DNA of 64,000 bases from assembly GCF_001428565.1 (NCBI RefSeq), contig NZ_LMIA01000008.1, positions 375,382 through 439,381 on the forward strand, read 5' to 3'. The translations under genes were made by a program, and so were the position numbers. Shown one piece after another: positions 1 through 8,049 of this stretch. This DNA is from Nocardioides sp. Root190. GTDB taxonomy: Bacteria; Actinomycetota; Actinomycetes; Propionibacteriales; Nocardioidaceae. How positions within the stretch are numbered: position 1 is the stretch's first letter; every line of letters begins with the position of its first letter. The notes below the pieces were generated by a model that saw nothing but the letters and a program-made list of their open reading frames with translations, was not told the DNA's origin and did no database searches.

Positions 1-30
1 GCCCGGCGGGTTGGGTGCACCGTGGCGGGT

Positions 31-72
31 GGTCTCGAGACGGCCGCGGGCGGCCTCCTCGACCAACGGTGC
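31..72. repeat. REP-like dispersed repeat, degenerate copy
   Basis: The stretch begins GGTCTCGAGACG and ends CTCGACCAACGGTG. It resembles the reverse complement of the repeat at 20144-20188, whose ends read GGTCTCGATACG and CTCGACCAGC. No gene is seen in bases 1-98, so this is probably the intergenic tail of a gene outside the window. Similarity is by eye only. Confidence 0.45.
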
Positions 73-86
73 TGGCCCGCACCGCC

Positions 87-99
87 TAGGCTTGAGCGG
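87..99 (+). promoter_or_regulatory. -10 hexamer for a leaderless gene
   Basis: TAGGCT at 87-92 is followed by six bases and then the GTG at 99, with no ribosome binding site. This is the typical arrangement of an actinobacterial leaderless transcript and fixes the start of the first gene. Confidence 0.6.
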
Positions 100-731
100 T
101 GACCTGGACCGAGATCTCCGACGACGCGGCGCTGACTGCGCTCCTCGGTGAGCCCACCGCCGCGGCGCGGGGCAAGGAGCGGTCCACGCTGACCGATGTC
201 GATCGCGACTGGCTCGCGTCCACGCCGTTCTGCTTCCTGGCGACGGCCGACGCGGAGGGTCGCTGCGACGTGTCGCCGAAGGGCGATCCAGCGGGCCAGC
301 TGGTGCACGTGATCGACGAGACCACCATCGCCATCGCGGAGCGTCCCGGGAACCGTCGCGCCGACGGCTACCGCAACATCCTCGCGAACGGCCAGGTCGG
401 CCTGAACTTCCTGATCCCGGGCCGCGGCGACACCCTGCGCATCAACGGCCGCGCCCGGCTCGTCAGCGAGGCGCCTTTCTTCGACGACCTCGTGGTCAAG
501 GGCCACCGGCCGCTCCTGGCGGTCGTCGTCGAGATCGAGACGGTCTTCTTCCACTGCGCGAAGGCGTTCCTGCGCTCGCAGCTGTGGCACCCCGAGACGT
601 GGGAGCCGGAGGCGATCGTGCCGCGTCGCGCCGTGCTGGCACAGCGCCTGGAGCGTCCGGAGACCAGCATCGAGGAGCTCGACGACTACTACGGCCAGAG
701 CTACGAGGAGCGCCTCTATGTCCAGCCCTGA
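99..731 (+). CDS. MSMEG_1061-type FMN-dependent PPOX flavoprotein
   Basis: A 210-residue protein of the pyridoxamine 5'-phosphate oxidase-like split-barrel fold. The core (about residues 30-150) has TPFCFLATADAEGRCDVSPKGDP, the beta strand and loop typical of PPOX proteins that bind FMN, and a later RINGRARL strand. The C-terminal tail (KAFLRSQLWHPETW) matches the MSMEG_1061-type subgroup in style. Such proteins are cytoplasmic flavin- or F420-linked redox enzymes, and the substrate cannot be read from sequence. The GTG start is supported by the -10 at 87-92. Its last 14 bases overlap dapF in another frame, so the two genes are probably co-transcribed. Confidence 0.85.
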   Translation: MTWTEISDDAALTALLGEPTAAARGKERSTLTDVDRDWLASTPFCFLATADAEGRCDVSPKGDPAGQLVHVIDETTIAIAERPGNRRADGYRNILANGQVGLNFLIPGRGDTLRINGRARLVSEAPFFDDLVVKGHRPLLAVVVEIETVFFHCAKAFLRSQLWHPETWEPEAIVPRRAVLAQRLERPETSIEELDDYYGQSYEERLYVQP

Positions 732-1554
732 CGCGTCGTACCCGTTCCTCAAGGGCCACGGCACCGAGAACGACTTCGTGCTGCTGCCCGACCACGACTG
801 CAGCGTCCACGGCGACCTGCCCGCCGAGCGGGTGCGGGCGCTGTGTGACCGTCGTGCCGGGATCGGTGGCGACGGCGTGCTGCGCGTCGTCCGCTCGAGC
901 CACTCGAGCGACGGCGGTGCCGAGTGGTTCATGGACTACCGCAACTCCGACGGATCGATCTCGGAGATGTGCGGCAACGGCGTCCGTGTCTTCGGTCGCC
1001 ACCTCGCCGAGCAGGGCCTGGTCGACCCGTCCGCGCCCGTGCCGGTCGCCACCCGCGCCGGCATCAAGGTGCTGAGCTTCGCGGGCGGCACCGCCGACGG
1101 CGAGATCACCGTCGACATGGGCATCCCGAAGGTGCTGGAGCAGACCGAGGTTTCGATCGACGGTCGGACGTGGTCCGCGCTTCACGTCGACATGGGCAAC
1201 CCCCACGCGGTCGCGTTCGTCGACGACCTGGCCGACGTCGGTCACCTGCTCGACGCGCCGGTCCACGACCCGGGCGTCTACCCCCACGGCGTCAACGTCG
1301 AGTTCGTCGTACGACGCGGGCCGCGCCATGTCGCGATGCGGGTCCACGAGCGCGGCTCCGGTGAGACCCGCTCCTGCGGGACCGGCGCCTGCGCCGTCAT
1401 GGTCGCCACGGCCCTCGCCGACGACGCTGACCGCGACACCGACTACCGCATCGACCTGCCCGGCGGGACGCTGCGCATCTCCTGGACCGCTGAGGACCGG
1501 GTCCTGATGACGGGCCCGGCCGTCGTCGTGGCGTCGGGCACCACCGACCTCTGA
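718..1554 (+). CDS. dapF: diaminopimelate epimerase
   Basis: A 278-residue enzyme that converts LL- to meso-2,6-diaminopimelate, the last step before lysine and the cell-wall cross-linking residue. Both catalytic cysteines are present: Cys85 in SEMCGNGVR and Cys220 in RSCGTGACA. The N-terminal KGHGTENDFVLL and the NPHAVAFVDD segment are also family hallmarks. Length is normal for the family. The ATG lies inside the end of the upstream flavoprotein gene (14-bp overlap), which implies translational coupling; no other methionine comes before the conserved N-terminus. In many actinobacteria dapF sits close upstream of hflX, and hflX is found 3.8 kb downstream here with three transcription units inserted. 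Confidence 0.97.
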   Translation: MSSPDASYPFLKGHGTENDFVLLPDHDCSVHGDLPAERVRALCDRRAGIGGDGVLRVVRSSHSSDGGAEWFMDYRNSDGSISEMCGNGVRVFGRHLAEQGLVDPSAPVPVATRAGIKVLSFAGGTADGEITVDMGIPKVLEQTEVSIDGRTWSALHVDMGNPHAVAFVDDLADVGHLLDAPVHDPGVYPHGVNVEFVVRRGPRHVAMRVHERGSGETRSCGTGACAVMVATALADDADRDTDYRIDLPGGTLRISWTAEDRVLMTGPAVVVASGTTDL

Positions 1555-1578
1555 GCCGGCCCCGGCCCGTCTCTGACA

Positions 1579-1620
1579 GTGACACCGTTGGTGTCACCGT
1601 CCCCGTCGCGCCCCTATGCT
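1579..1620 (+). promoter_or_regulatory. palindromic operator over promoter of the HSD10-like gene
   Basis: GTGACACC (1579-1586), GTT, GGTGTCAC (1590-1597) is a perfect 8-bp inverted repeat. It occupies the expected -35 position of a promoter whose -10 is TATGCT at 1615-1620. The ATG at 1628 follows seven bases later, so the transcript is probably leaderless. The palindrome suggests repression by a dimeric regulator, possibly TetR or GntR type; the regulator is not identifiable here. Confidence 0.5.
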
Positions 1621-1627
1621 CCCGATC

Positions 1628-2404
1628 ATGGAACTCACCGGATCTTCCGCCATCGTCACCGGAGGCGCGTCGGGCATCGGCGCCGCCGCTGCCCGCCAGC
1701 TCGCTGCCAAGGGTGCGACCGTCATCGTCGCGGACCTGCAGGCCGACAAGGGCGAGGCCCTCGCCGCCGAGATCGGCGGCGTCTTCGCGCTCGTCGACGT
1801 CACCAACACCGAGCAGATCGCGGGCGCCGTCAAGGCCGCTGCCGAGATCGCGCCGCTGCGTGCGGTCGTCAACTCGGCCGGCATCGGCTGGGCGCAGCGC
1901 ACGATCGGTCGCGACGGCCTGGTTGAGTCGGCCCACTCGCTGGAGGCCTTCACCAAGGTCATCCACATCAACCTGATCGGCACCTTCGACATGGTCCGCC
2001 AGGCCGCGACGGCGATGAGCCTGAACGAGCCCGACGCCGACGGCTGCCGGGGCGCGATCGTCAACCTCGCCAGCGTGGCTGCGTTCGACGGCCAGATCGG
2101 CCAGGCGTCGTACTCCGCGTCCAAGGGCGGCGTCGTCGGGATGACCCTCCCGGTCGCCCGCGACCTCTCGGCTGCCGGCATCCGGCTCAACACGGTGGCG
2201 CCGGGCCTGATCGACACCCCCATCTACGGCGAGGGCGAGGCAGCCGACGCGTTCAAGGCCAACCTCGGCCAGAACGTGCTGTTCCCCAAGCGTCTGGGCA
2301 CTGGCGACGAGCTCGCCTCGATGGTGCTGGAGTGCCTGACCAACTCGTACATGAACGGCGAGGTCATCCGCGTCGACGGCGGCATCCGGATGCCCCCGAA
2401 GTAG
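1628..2404 (+). CDS. HSD10-like short-chain dehydrogenase (3-hydroxyacyl-CoA dehydrogenase type 2)
   Basis: A 258-residue SDR enzyme. It has the cofactor motif TGGASGIG near the N-terminus, NSAG, and the catalytic YSASK with Tyr162 and Lys166. The stretch from NEPDADG through VNLASVAAFDGQIGQASYSASKGG to NGEVIRVDGGIRM closely follows mammalian HSD17B10 from memory, so a 3-hydroxyacyl-CoA or 3-hydroxy-2-methylacyl-CoA dehydrogenase role in fatty acid or isoleucine breakdown is likely. An ATG at 1616 is in frame but lies in the -10 hexamer TATGCT, so 1628 is preferred. It stands alone, with the operator-like palindrome 1579-1597 upstream. Confidence 0.88.
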   Translation: MELTGSSAIVTGGASGIGAAAARQLAAKGATVIVADLQADKGEALAAEIGGVFALVDVTNTEQIAGAVKAAAEIAPLRAVVNSAGIGWAQRTIGRDGLVESAHSLEAFTKVIHINLIGTFDMVRQAATAMSLNEPDADGCRGAIVNLASVAAFDGQIGQASYSASKGGVVGMTLPVARDLSAAGIRLNTVAPGLIDTPIYGEGEAADAFKANLGQNVLFPKRLGTGDELASMVLECLTNSYMNGEVIRVDGGIRMPPK

Positions 2405-2491
2405 TTCGGCTCCGACGACCAAGTCGTCGCACGGACTTCACCCGCGCGTCGGCCGGCGAACCCTCGCCGGTCGGCGCGCGGCGCTTTTCTG

Positions 2492-4093
2492 GTGGTCGTG
2501 ACGCTGCTCTGGGACGACCAGGACCGACTCGGCGAGCTGCGGGTCGGGCGCCGGACCTCCATCGTCGCCGGGCTGTCCGGCGTCTCCGTCCTCGGCCTCG
2601 CCGACCGGTGGCCGAGCTTCGTGGAGCGACGACGGGACCTCACCACCGGCGTCCGCAGCGGCGAGGTGACGACGGACTCCGCGGTGATCTGGTCGCGCGC
2701 GCTCGTGCCGAGCCGGCTGATGGTGCGCCTGTCCAGCAACACCCGGGTGCTGCGGACGGTGCGTGGGCAGTGGGCCGACCCGCGCACCGACCTGACCGCC
2801 CGCCTCCACCTGCGCGACCTCGCACCCGGACGCGAGTACGACGCCGAGGTGTGGTTCGAGACGCCGGAGGGGGAGCGGAGTGCGCCGCAGTCGCTGACCT
2901 TCTCCACCGCGCCGATCCACGCCGCCGCCCAGTCGATCGTCTGGTCCGGCGACACCAACGGGCAGGGCTGGGGGATCGACCGGTCGCGGGGCGGGATGAC
3001 GGCGTACCGCACGATGCTCGACCTGCGACCCGACCTGTTCGTCCATGTCGGGGACACCATCTACGCCGACGAGCCGATGGAGTCCTCCAAGCTGCTGCTC
3101 GAGAACGGCACCACCTGGCAGAACGAGCTGACCGAGGAGGTGCTGGTCGTCGCCGAGACCCTCGAGCAGTTCCGCGGCCGGCACCGCTACCCGCTGCGCG
3201 ACGACAACGTCCGCGACTTCAACGCCGCCGTGCCCTCGGCCGTGCAGTGGGACGACCACGAGACCTGCAACAACTGGTGGCCGGGTGAGGTGATCGACGA
3301 CGACCGCTACACCGAGCGCCATGCCGACGTCCTGGCCGTGCGGGGTCGCCGGGCCTGGCAGGAGTACCAACCCGTTCCCGTACGACGCCTGGTTCCCGCC
3401 GGCGGCGACGGCTTCGTGCCGCAGCGGCTCCACCGCCGGATCCCGCGCGGCCAGCACCTGGACCTGTTCCTGCTCGACATGCGCAGCTTCCGGGGGGCGA
3501 ACCCGGCCGCCGACCCGCGTGATGCCCGGGCGCCGCAGGGGCTGCTGGGCAGCGAGCAGGAGGACTGGCTGATCGCGAGCCTGCGGCGTTCGACGGCGAC
3601 CTGGAAGGTGATCTCCATCGACCAGCCGCTCTCGGCTCCGGCCCGCCGCCTGCACGACCTCGACGGGGTGTCGAACGGCGACGGCGGCCGGCCGGTCGGG
3701 CGCGAGCCCGAGATCGGGCGGGTGCTCTCGGCCATCAAGAAGCACGCGATCAGCAATGTCGTCTGGATCACCGCCGACGTCCACTACACCGCGGCGAACC
3801 ACTACGCGCCCGAGCGCGCTGGCTTCACCGACTTCGACCCGTTCTGGGAGTTCATCTCGGGGCCGCTCCACTGCTCGCCGTTCACGGCGCGTCCCGACGA
3901 GCTCGACCGGACCTTCGGGCCGCTGGTTCACTTCTCCCACGGCAAGGAGGAGTCGCTGCCGGTGATGATCGCGCCGCGACCCGACAACCAGCACATCGGC
4001 CACCTCGCGATCGCTGCCTCCGGCGAGCTCACCATCAGCTTGTACGACGGCGGGGGGACGGTGCTGTGGCAGCGCACCCTCGAGCCGGCCTGA
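2492..4093 (+). CDS. PhoD-like phosphatase (alkaline phosphatase D family)
   Basis: A 533-residue protein with a PhoD N-terminal beta domain (LTTGVRSGEVTTDSAVIWSRA, near residue 50) followed by the metallophosphatase domain. Visible metal-site motifs are HVGDTIYADEP, QWDDHETCNNWWPG and ITADVHYTAANHY. PhoD enzymes hydrolyse phosphate mono- or diesters outside the membrane with Fe/Ca. The N-terminus contains GRRTSIVAGLSGVSVLGLA, a weak twin-arginine-like signal, so Tat export is possible but not certain. Starts at GTG 2492 or GTG 2498 are both possible. It ends 3 bp from the convergent VWA gene. Confidence 0.85.
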   Translation: MVVTLLWDDQDRLGELRVGRRTSIVAGLSGVSVLGLADRWPSFVERRRDLTTGVRSGEVTTDSAVIWSRALVPSRLMVRLSSNTRVLRTVRGQWADPRTDLTARLHLRDLAPGREYDAEVWFETPEGERSAPQSLTFSTAPIHAAAQSIVWSGDTNGQGWGIDRSRGGMTAYRTMLDLRPDLFVHVGDTIYADEPMESSKLLLENGTTWQNELTEEVLVVAETLEQFRGRHRYPLRDDNVRDFNAAVPSAVQWDDHETCNNWWPGEVIDDDRYTERHADVLAVRGRRAWQEYQPVPVRRLVPAGGDGFVPQRLHRRIPRGQHLDLFLLDMRSFRGANPAADPRDARAPQGLLGSEQEDWLIASLRRSTATWKVISIDQPLSAPARRLHDLDGVSNGDGGRPVGREPEIGRVLSAIKKHAISNVVWITADVHYTAANHYAPERAGFTDFDPFWEFISGPLHCSPFTARPDELDRTFGPLVHFSHGKEESLPVMIAPRPDNQHIGHLAIAASGELTISLYDGGGTVLWQRTLEPA

Positions 4094-4096
4094 GCA

Positions 4097-4747
4097 TCAC
4101 TCGACGCGCGAGCGCTCCTCGCGGGTGTAGCCGTCCATCATCGGGGCGGGTGCTCCGGCGGCGGCGACGCTGCGGTCGCCCCGCAGCTTGCTCAGCTTCT
4201 GCGAGGACATCGCCATCACGTCCTGGCTCTTGCCGCGGCCGTAGGTGACCGAGGCGTCGGCGGAGACGCCGAGGCTGGCGCCGACCTCGATGGCGTCCTG
4301 GTCGGCTCCCATGTACAGGAACTGCCAGGCGTAGTCCTTGGTCTGCTGCTCGACGAGCGCCTTGATGGCCGGGTGCGTCCACTCCTGGCTGGCGTTCTCG
4401 TGACCGTCGGTCATCACCGCGACGATGACGGTGCCGGGGCGCTCGTCGTCGCCGAGGGCGGCCAGGGAGGTGCCGGCCGTGGTGATCAGCCGGCCCATGG
4501 CGTCGAGCAGGGCGGTGGAGCCACGCGGCTGCAGCTGCAGCGCCGGAACCTCCTCGACCGGCAGGTCGGAGAAGACGAGGTCGTACTCGTTGTCGAACTG
4601 GGCGAGGGTGACCCGGCACTCGCCGACGGCAGCACGCTGCTCGGCGATGAAGGCCGCGAAGCCACCCTCGGTGTCGGCCTTGATGGACTGCATCGACCCG
4701 CTGCGGTCGAGCAGGAAGTAGAGGTGGGTGAGGTCGGCTCGGGTCAT
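4097..4747 (-). CDS. VWA domain protein
   Basis: A 216-residue cytoplasmic protein that is almost entirely a von Willebrand factor A domain. The MIDAS metal site reads LLDRSGSMQSI near the N-terminus (DxSxS form), with a conserved Thr in RGSTALLDA and Asp in VAVMTDGHENAS. Such stand-alone VWA proteins mediate metal-dependent protein binding. The ATG at 4747 has GGAGG five bases upstream on the minus strand; an in-frame ATG 33 bp further out has no site and is rejected. It follows the next gene by 33 bp in the same direction, so the two are probably one operon. Partner and function are unknown. Confidence 0.85.
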   Translation of the reverse strand: MTRADLTHLYFLLDRSGSMQSIKADTEGGFAAFIAEQRAAVGECRVTLAQFDNEYDLVFSDLPVEEVPALQLQPRGSTALLDAMGRLITTAGTSLAALGDDERPGTVIVAVMTDGHENASQEWTHPAIKALVEQQTKDYAWQFLYMGADQDAIEVGASLGVSADASVTYGRGKSQDVMAMSSQKLSKLRGDRSVAAAGAPAPMMDGYTREERSRVE

Positions 4748-4780
4748 GGGATCCTCCGTTTCCGGGCGCGGTGGCGCCAC

Positions 4781-5188
4781 TCAGGTGGTCCGACGCGGCT
4801 TGAACCGCATCGGCGCCGGGGTCGCGGCGGGTTGCCGCTGTTGGCCTGTCTCCAGGTCGTACTTCGCACGTTCGACACCAGCGGCCGTCACCCGGCCCCG
4901 CTCGTCGGCGTACGCGGCGAGGCTGCGGGTGCGGGCCAGGCGAGGACCGACGGCGTTCTCGGTGAGACCGGCCTTCGCCCCCGCCCCACGCAGGGACGCC
5001 TGGCCGCTCAGCACCGCCGTGGCCATCGCCTCGTCGATCAGCTCGGCGAGCTGGTCGGCCGCGTGGCGAAGGTAGGGCAGGGCTCCGACGGAATCGAGAC
5101 CCTCGGCCTGGTCCAGGGTGGCGCGCACCGCCGTCAGGCTGCCCGGTGCCTCCGGACCTGTCCGGTCGCCTCGCGTGGTGTCGTTCAT
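4781..5188 (-). CDS. hypothetical protein with helix-turn-helix-like segment
   Basis: A 135-residue protein I do not recognise by name. Residues about 60-110 (SGQASLRGAGAKAGLTENAVGPRLARTRSLAAYAD) look like a helix-turn-helix DNA-binding segment, preceded by two amphipathic helices rich in Ala, Asp and Glu. The C-terminus is basic. It is the first gene of a two-gene leftward unit with the VWA protein. The ATG at 5188 is preferred over a GTG at 5206 because the extra residues (RHHGS) look non-coding, but neither start has a clear ribosome binding site. It is divergent from hflX. Confidence 0.65.
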   Translation of the reverse strand: MNDTTRGDRTGPEAPGSLTAVRATLDQAEGLDSVGALPYLRHAADQLAELIDEAMATAVLSGQASLRGAGAKAGLTENAVGPRLARTRSLAAYADERGRVTAAGVERAKYDLETGQQRQPAATPAPMRFKPRRTT

Positions 5189-5300
5189 GGAGCCATGGTG
5201 CCGCACAAACTGCGGACACGCAAGTAGTGCGGCAGCGCAGGTACTGCGGCCTTGGCGTCCGGCGAGCGTAAAACGGGAAGCATCCGTGGGCTGCCGTCGT

Positions 5301-5317
5301 TACTCTGAAGACGCCTA
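5301..5317 (+). promoter_or_regulatory. -10 hexamer of hflX
   Basis: TACTCT at 5301-5306 lies ten bases before the hflX ATG, giving a transcript with at most a few untranslated bases. No Shine-Dalgarno sequence is present. Confidence 0.5.
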
Positions 5318-6825
5318 TGACGAACCATGCTGAAGACTTCACGCTCGCTGCCGCTCTCCGTGCCACCGAGGGTTGGGACGACCCCGACGACCTGGTGGAC
5401 CCCGACAACCCGGACGACACCTGGGAGTCCGGGTACGCCGCCGACGACCCCGAAGACCTGACCACCGGCGAGATGGATCTCGCCGCCCGTCACGAGCTGC
5501 GCCGCGTCGCCGGTCTGCGCACCGAGCTCGAGGACATCACCGAGGTCGAGTACCGCCAGCTCCGCCTCGAGCGGGTCGTCCTCGTCGGCGTGTGGACCGA
5601 GGGCTCGATCCAGGACGTCGAGAACGCCATGGCCGAGCTCGCGCTGCTGGCCGAGACGGCGGGCTCCGAGGTGCTCGACGCCATCTACCAGCGCCGCCAG
5701 ACGCCCGACCCCGCGACCTACATCGGCCGCGGCAAGGTCGAGGGACTGCGCGAGATCGTGCAGGCGAGTGGCGCGGACACCGTGATCTGCGACGGTGAGC
5801 TCGCCCCCTCGCAGCTGCGCAACCTGGAGGACAGGGTCAAGGTCAAGGTGGTCGACCGGACCGCGCTGATCCTTGACATCTTCGCCCAGCACGCGAAGTC
5901 CAAGGAGGGCCAGGCCCAGGTCGAGCTCGCCCAGCTCAGCTACATGAAGCAGCGCCTTCGTGGGTGGGGTGGCAACCTGTCGCGCCAGGCCGGCGGCCGC
6001 GTCGGCGCCGACGGCGGCGGCATCGGTGGCCGTGGTCCCGGTGAGACCAAGATCGAGACCGACCGTCGTCGCATCAACGACAAGATCGCCAAGCTCCGCC
6101 GGGAGCTGAAGCTGATGAAGGGGACCCGCGACACCAAGCGCCAGGGGCGTCGGCGTCACGAGATCCCCTCGGTCGCCATCGCGGGCTACACCAACGCCGG
6201 CAAGTCGTCCCTGCTCAACCGGCTCACCGGTGCCGGGGTCCTGGTCGAGGACTCCCTGTTCGCCACGCTGGACCCGACCACTCGTCGTACCCAGACCTCG
6301 GACGGGCGCATCTACACGATGAGCGACACCGTCGGATTTGTCCGGCACCTGCCGCACCAGCTGGTCGAGGCGTTCCGCTCGACCCTGGAGGAAGTGGCCG
6401 ACGCCGACCTGATCGTCCACGTCGTCGACGGCTCCCACCCCGACCCCGAGGGCCAGCTCGCCGCGGTGCGCGAGGTGCTCGCCGACATCGACGCCAGCAA
6501 GATCCCCGAGCTGGTCGTGATCAACAAGATCGATGCCGCGGACCCGCTCGTGGTCGACCGGATCCGTCGCCGCGAGCCGCACTCTGTGGCTGTGTCCGCC
6601 CATACGGGCGAGGGCATCGCCGAGGCCATCGCTGCGATCGAGAACGACCTGCCGCGACCGCGCGTGGAGTTCACCGCCCTGGTGCCCTACGCCCGAGGCG
6701 ACCTGATCGACCGCATCCACAAGGACGGCGAGATCAGCGAGATCGAGCACACCGCCGACGGGACGCACATCTCCGGTCGGGCCACCGAGGCCCTCGCCGG
6801 GGAGCTGGCCGCCTACGCCGTCTGA
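5317..6825 (+). CDS. hflX: GTPase HflX
   Basis: A 502-residue ribosome-associated GTPase that splits stalled or damaged 70S ribosomes. The N-terminal HflX domain contains DPATYIGRGKVEGL and ICDGELAPSQLRNLE; the glycine-rich linker GGRVGADGGGIGGRGPGE comes next; the G domain has G1 GYTNAGKSS near residue 290, G3 DTVGF and G4 NKID. The first 60 residues are acidic and low in conservation, an actinobacterial-style extension. It is monocistronic between a divergent pair upstream and a hairpin at 6844-6882 downstream. Confidence 0.97.
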   Translation: MTNHAEDFTLAAALRATEGWDDPDDLVDPDNPDDTWESGYAADDPEDLTTGEMDLAARHELRRVAGLRTELEDITEVEYRQLRLERVVLVGVWTEGSIQDVENAMAELALLAETAGSEVLDAIYQRRQTPDPATYIGRGKVEGLREIVQASGADTVICDGELAPSQLRNLEDRVKVKVVDRTALILDIFAQHAKSKEGQAQVELAQLSYMKQRLRGWGGNLSRQAGGRVGADGGGIGGRGPGETKIETDRRRINDKIAKLRRELKLMKGTRDTKRQGRRRHEIPSVAIAGYTNAGKSSLLNRLTGAGVLVEDSLFATLDPTTRRTQTSDGRIYTMSDTVGFVRHLPHQLVEAFRSTLEEVADADLIVHVVDGSHPDPEGQLAAVREVLADIDASKIPELVVINKIDAADPLVVDRIRRREPHSVAVSAHTGEGIAEAIAAIENDLPRPRVEFTALVPYARGDLIDRIHKDGEISEIEHTADGTHISGRATEALAGELAAYAV

Positions 6826-6843
6826 CGGCCGCGTCGCACCGGG

Positions 6844-6882
6844 CGGGATTGCTCGTTCTGCGGCCGGAAATGAGCAATCCCG
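6844..6882. terminator. bidirectional hairpin terminator after hflX
   Basis: CGGGATTGCTC (6844-6854) and GAGCAATCCCG (6872-6882) form an 11-bp perfect stem with a 17-nt loop, between hflX (stop 6825) and the convergent gene (stop 6883). The left arm recurs at 7988-7998 on the other side of that gene. Confidence 0.65.
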
Positions 6883-7917
6883 TCAGGTACGTCGGCGATG
6901 GGCAAGCCAGCGCGCGGCCTGCTCGCCGCTGAGCGCGCGACGACGGGCCACCGTCGACGTGTCGACCCACCACGCCGGCTGGTCCAGGGTCCACCGACGG
7001 GGTCCGGTTCGCGCCCGAGCACGGTCGTGAGCGGCGTCGAGTCGGCGCAGGAAGGCCTGGTCCTCGCCGTGACCTCCGATCATCGTGACGACCTCGATAC
7101 CGGCGCCCCGGGCTGACTCCTGGCGGCCGAGGTCGTGCCTGCGGCGTTCGCGTCCGGCGTGCACGTCCCCGTCGTACTCCCCGGCCACACCGCTGACGGG
7201 GTCGAGGACATCGGGGGTGAACAGGTGGTTGCCCGCATGGTCGAAGACGGCGGCATTGCAGAGAAGGCGTGCCGGGCGATGGTCTGCCCAGAGCTTGCGG
7301 AGCCGGACTTCCTGCGGCGACCAGGCGTTCTCGTTGCCGGCCGCGATGGCTCGCCGGAGGCGGAGCGTGCCGGGGCGGGAACCGAGCCGATCGGCATAGG
7401 AGGCGAGGGCGCCGAGGTCGATGAGGTCGTGGAAGGCCGCCATGTCGACGTGCGTCATCGCCATGAGATCGGTGCGAGCCTTGCGTGCCTCGTAGCTCAC
7501 GGATCGTTCGGGCACCGTGATCGGCAGGCCGTCGACGGTGAGCACGTCGTCGTCGAAGAGCCAGTCCTCCGAGAGGGTGACGCCCTTGCGTGGTCGTGCG
7601 GTGCCCCGGTCGCCGACCGCGACGGGAACGGGGAGCATCGTACGACCGTCGTCGGCGACGCCGTCGAACCATCTGGGCGCCAGCCAGGCAAGCGCAGCCC
7701 ATCCGGTCGCCGCACTCCCCTCGGGCAGGCAGGCCACCGCCTCCACGATCCGCTGCTGCACTCGGCTGCCGTCGACGGACGACGGCACGCGGTGTGCCGG
7801 GCCGGCGCTGCGCCACGTGCGTCCGCGGGCCTGCCCGACCGTCGGTCCGGTGACCCCGGCTGGGTCAAGGCGCACGGGCACGACGATGCCGGAGCGCGTC
7901 ACGGTGAGCCAGGACAT
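6883..7917 (-). CDS. hypothetical protein with DUF559-like C-terminal nuclease fold
   Basis: A 344-residue protein. The C-terminal half carries LRKLW, then NAAVFDHAGNHLFTPDVLDPVSGVAGEYDGDVHAG, which has the D...E-x-D spacing seen in DUF559/Vsr-like PD-(D/E)XK proteins found widely in actinobacteria, often with an AbiEi-like N-terminal region. The N-terminal half (VPVRLDPAGV, a promoter-like AWL segment and VTVPERSVSYEA) is compatible with that. Function is unproven; many such proteins exist as stand-alone genes. Start at ATG 7917 is favoured by a -10-like CATCCT seven bases upstream. The gene is flanked on both sides by related short repeats (6844-6888 and 7987-8035), which may reflect gene gain. 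Confidence 0.7.
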   Translation of the reverse strand: MSWLTVTRSGIVVPVRLDPAGVTGPTVGQARGRTWRSAGPAHRVPSSVDGSRVQQRIVEAVACLPEGSAATGWAALAWLAPRWFDGVADDGRTMLPVPVAVGDRGTARPRKGVTLSEDWLFDDDVLTVDGLPITVPERSVSYEARKARTDLMAMTHVDMAAFHDLIDLGALASYADRLGSRPGTLRLRRAIAAGNENAWSPQEVRLRKLWADHRPARLLCNAAVFDHAGNHLFTPDVLDPVSGVAGEYDGDVHAGRERRRHDLGRQESARGAGIEVVTMIGGHGEDQAFLRRLDAAHDRARARTGPRRWTLDQPAWWVDTSTVARRRALSGEQAARWLAHRRRT

Positions 7918-7986
7918 GCCCGACAGGATGCGTCCTGATGGCCGCACGGAGGGCGGTTCTCCACAGGCCGTGGGCGGCATCACCTG

Positions 7987-8035
7987 CGGGATTGCTCGAA
8001 CTCACGCGAAAACCAAGCACTTTCGCCCGGTACGA
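7987..8035. repeat. short REP-like repeat
   Basis: The sequence begins GCGGGATTGCTCG, as at 6843, and continues into GCGAAAACCAAGCACTTTCGC with an internal GCGAAA/TTTCGC inverted repeat. The core GAAAACCAAGCACTT is close to GAAAACCACGCACTT in the element at 59424-59550, so this looks like one dispersed family. Confidence 0.5.
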
Positions 8036-8049
8036 CGGATGATTCCTTC

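Noticed and set aside
1..98. end of an upstream gene at the left edge
   Set aside because: No open frame with coding character reaches the edge; the bases look like intergenic repeat and promoter.
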